Source: Anaerofustis stercorihominis
GTDB taxonomy: Bacteria; Bacillota; Clostridia; Eubacteriales; Anaerofustaceae
NCBI RefSeq assembly: GCF_024623185.1
Contig: NZ_JANJZK010000004.1
Coordinates: forward strand, 62,001-126,000
Direction of reading: 5' to 3'
Length of the DNA stretch: 64,000 nucleotides
Part shown: positions 61,979-64,000 of the stretch, piece after piece
Position numbering within the stretch: the stretch's first letter is position 1
Layout: every line of letters begins with the position of its first letter
The notes under the pieces: generated by a model
What the model was told of the DNA's origin: nothing
The model's input: only the letters and a program-made list of their open reading frames with translations
The model's database searches: none
Program-made: the position numbers and the translations under genes

Positions 61979-63537
61979 TGAGTGGATTTATAGATTATTT
62001 TTCGGCTAACGCTTCTACCATATTAGATTTGTTCATAAAACATATCGAGCTTACATTTATTGCAATTATAGCTTCGATAATAATAGGTGTTCCTTTAGGT
62101 ATTTTGATTTCCTACGTAAAACCTGCCAAAAAACCTATAATGGCTCTTACTAATATAATCCAGGCTATTCCTTCAATGGCACTGCTCGGATTTTTGATAC
62201 CATTTGTAGGTATAGGAACAAAGCCTGCGATTATAATGGTTATATTGTATTCGCTTCTTCCAATAGTAAAGAATACTTATGCGGGTCTATCGAATGTAAA
62301 TCCTGATACACTTGAAGCTGCCAAAGGAATAGGGCTTACCAAACTCCAAATACTTTATAAAGTCCAGCTTCCACTTGCTCTTCCGGTAATCCTTGCCGGA
62401 GTAAGGATAAGTGCTGTCAGTGCTGTAGGGCTTATGACTCTTGCCGCATTTATAGGTGCCAGCGGTCTTGGTTATTTGGTTTATGCGGGGATTAGGACAG
62501 TTAATAACAATCAAATATTATCCGGAGCCATACCGGCCTGTTTCTTAGCGTTATTTATTGATTATATTTTTGGTATATTTGAAAATAAATTGATACCTAA
62601 AAATATGAAACTTTCAAATCCTACAAGTAAATTCAAAAGGAATTTTGATAATGTAATTATAATACTTACTTGTATAGCATTAATCTTTGGAAGTGTATAT
62701 AATTTTAAACAAAGTTCCGGCGGGAAAACTATTAATTTAGGTTCCATGGACTTTACCGAACAGGAAGTTCTTTCATACATGACAAAAGAGCTTATAGAAG
62801 AAAATACAGATATCAATGTTAAACAATCATTATCATTAGGTGCCAGCGGTATCGTACTCGATGCAATGAAATCCGGTGATATAGATATGTATATCGATTA
62901 TACCGGGACTTTATACGGAAGTGTATTGGCGCATGAAAATATAAATGACATGAAGAAAGTTCTTGATACATGTAAAAAAGAAATGAAATCGAAGTATAAT
63001 TTAAATGTTTATGATAGTTTAAACTTTAATAATACTTATACATTAGCGGTAAGAAAAGATACAGCTAAGAAATATAATTTGAAGAAATTCAGCGATCTTG
63101 AAAGAGTTGCAGATAAACTTACTTTATCGCCGACTTTGACATTTATGGAAAGGAAGGACTGTTATAAATCACTTCAAAAGACTTATGGAATGAACTTTAA
63201 GGAAGTTGTACCTATAGACGGTTCTCCTAGATATACAGCTCTTAAAAATAAGAACTGTGATGTAATTGACGCTTATTCTACTGACGGACTTTTGAAGAAG
63301 TATGACCTTGTTGTCCTTGAAGATGATAAGGGAGCCTTCCCTAGATATGAAGCCGTTCCCGTAGTTAGTGACGAAGTCAATGAAGAATGCCCTGAAGTAA
63401 AAGGGTTAATGGAAAAATTGTCAAAATATCTAAATGAAGATGTAATGATAGACCTTAATTATCAAGTTGATGTAGAGGGTAAAAAAGCTAAAGATGTTGC
63501 TCATGATTTCTTATTATCAAAGGGACTTATAAAATAG
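61978..63537 (+). CDS. Fused permease/substrate-binding protein of osmolyte importer (OpuCB-OpuCC type)
   Basis: A 519-residue fusion. Residues 1-215 are a six-span ABC permease of the ProW/OpuCB type with the EAAKGIGLTKLQILYKVQLPLALPVILAGVR coupling loop. Residues 225-242 are a further span, which anchors the C-terminal solute-binding domain (about 250-519; GGKTINLGSMDFTEQEVL start). The binding domain is of the OsmF/OpuCC glycine-betaine type. With the ATPase this makes a complete two-gene importer without separate binding-protein genes. A strong terminator follows. Confidence 0.94.
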   Translation: MSGFIDYFSANASTILDLFIKHIELTFIAIIASIIIGVPLGILISYVKPAKKPIMALTNIIQAIPSMALLGFLIPFVGIGTKPAIIMVILYSLLPIVKNTYAGLSNVNPDTLEAAKGIGLTKLQILYKVQLPLALPVILAGVRISAVSAVGLMTLAAFIGASGLGYLVYAGIRTVNNNQILSGAIPACFLALFIDYIFGIFENKLIPKNMKLSNPTSKFKRNFDNVIIILTCIALIFGSVYNFKQSSGGKTINLGSMDFTEQEVLSYMTKELIEENTDINVKQSLSLGASGIVLDAMKSGDIDMYIDYTGTLYGSVLAHENINDMKKVLDTCKKEMKSKYNLNVYDSLNFNNTYTLAVRKDTAKKYNLKKFSDLERVADKLTLSPTLTFMERKDCYKSLQKTYGMNFKEVVPIDGSPRYTALKNKNCDVIDAYSTDGLLKKYDLVVLEDDKGAFPRYEAVPVVSDEVNEECPEVKGLMEKLSKYLNEDVMIDLNYQVDVEGKKAKDVAHDFLLSKGLIK

Positions 63538-63555
63538 GTTATAGAAAATTAAATA

Positions 63556-63590
63556 AAAAATCTCATAGAAATTTCTATGAGATTTTTTTA
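63556..63590. terminator. Bidirectional terminator
   Basis: TCTCATAGAAATTTCTATGAGA, a perfect stem flanked by A-run and T-run, between the osmolyte operon and the minus-strand PPC gene. Confidence 0.85.
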
Positions 63591-64000
63591 TTATAAGAAT
63601 TTATATAAGTTTAGTCCGGTTTCCTCGTCGTACTCTCTTTCTACTTTTCCTTCTATATTAAGGAGTGTAATTTCACTGGTAGCGGAGATAAAGCATTCAT
63701 TTAAGTGACCTCCGAAAATTTGCATATCTTTATTGCAAAGATTTATATGTACATGCAGATATACTTCATCATCAAAAGTGGATATATTACCCACCAGAGA
63801 AGTTATTTCCATTGGCTCTTCCATAGTCGTTTGATGATATAATTTATTTTCTGTATCGTATAGACCTATCGTTGCTTTATTTGCTGCGCCAAGCCCCACG
63901 AAGCTTCCCAGCTTGATATTTTCTTTCCTGCATAAATCCGTTATGCTTGATATTACTTCATCTCCTTTATTGAGTCTGATTATATATTTCTCTTTAAATT
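63591..64000 (-). CDS. PPC-domain (DUF296) protein, cut by window end
   Basis: The frame runs through the window edge; at least 136 residues are visible. YIIRLNKGDEVISSITDLCRKENIKLGSFVGLGAANKATIGLYD and the HVHINLCNKDMQIFGGHLNE core are those of PPC/DUF296 domains, which bind DNA in plants and form small trimeric metal-binding proteins in bacteria. The three histidines HVH...GGH are the usual metal ligands. Function in bacteria is not established. The start codon lies just outside the window. Confidence 0.85.
   Translation of the reverse strand, partial: FKEKYIIRLNKGDEVISSITDLCRKENIKLGSFVGLGAANKATIGLYDTENKLYHQTTMEEPMEITSLVGNISTFDDEVYLHVHINLCNKDMQIFGGHLNECFISATSEITLLNIEGKVEREYDEETGLNLYKFL

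Overview
The window is AT-rich chromosomal DNA of a low-GC Bacillota, most likely an anaerobic member of the Clostridia or Tissierellia. The reasons are AAGGAGG-type ribosome sites, AT-rich codon use, a desulfoferrodoxin, SpoVT, SecA with a C-terminal zinc tail, and the plsX-acpP-rnc-smc-ftsY operon. I cannot fix genus or species from sequence alone. No rRNA, tRNA, CRISPR array or intact insertion sequence was seen.

Layout. 0-3 kb: a cut-off flavodoxin/ferredoxin gene, then a MarR-TauE-DUF2148 unit and ybaK. 3-7 kb: two ABC-2 exporter operons, the first led by an XRE-AbrB fusion regulator. 7-11.6 kb: a TetR gene divergent from an MMPL exporter and a secreted heptad-repeat protein, with a duplicated promoter/operator between them. 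12.3-15.5 kb: dnaN and dnaA with a bipartite replication origin. A DnaA-trio and twin DnaA boxes lie between the two genes, and a second box cluster lies upstream of dnaA. 15.5-34.5 kb: secA, a broken membrane gene, dcd, trmO with a MerR regulator, luxS, spoVT, an acyltransferase, an AraC/EamA pair, fsa, and the ftsY-smc-rnc-acpP-plsX operon on the minus strand.

34.9-64 kb is mostly plus strand. It holds an iron-sulfur flavoprotein-like gene, a Bce-type peptide-sensing and detoxification module with an added lipoprotein, and a small region with foreign-looking codon use (TetR, GNAT, a decayed response regulator). Next come desulfoferrodoxin, methionine synthesis by the acetyl route (metY, metA), a two-component system followed by pcrA, an ECF sigma factor with its probable own promoter, and a DUF2461 gene. 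A minus-strand galactitol-type PTS/amidohydrolase operon follows, then pyridoxal kinase, an FMN-binding protein, upp, and a two-gene osmolyte importer. The window ends inside a PPC-domain gene.

Regulation is unusually readable here. Promoter-operator pairs can be read directly for the MarR, TetR (two), MerR, Bce-type, DeoR and ECF regulators. The least explained elements are the MMPL/heptad-repeat module, the 105-residue protein in the PTS operon, the Bce-linked lipoprotein, and a probable short RNA upstream of fsa. Start sites were moved from the longest reading frame where a ribosome site supported it (ybaK, the 3.2 kb permease, dnaA, dcd, the PNPOx-like gene, spoVT, the acyltransferase, the first response regulator).
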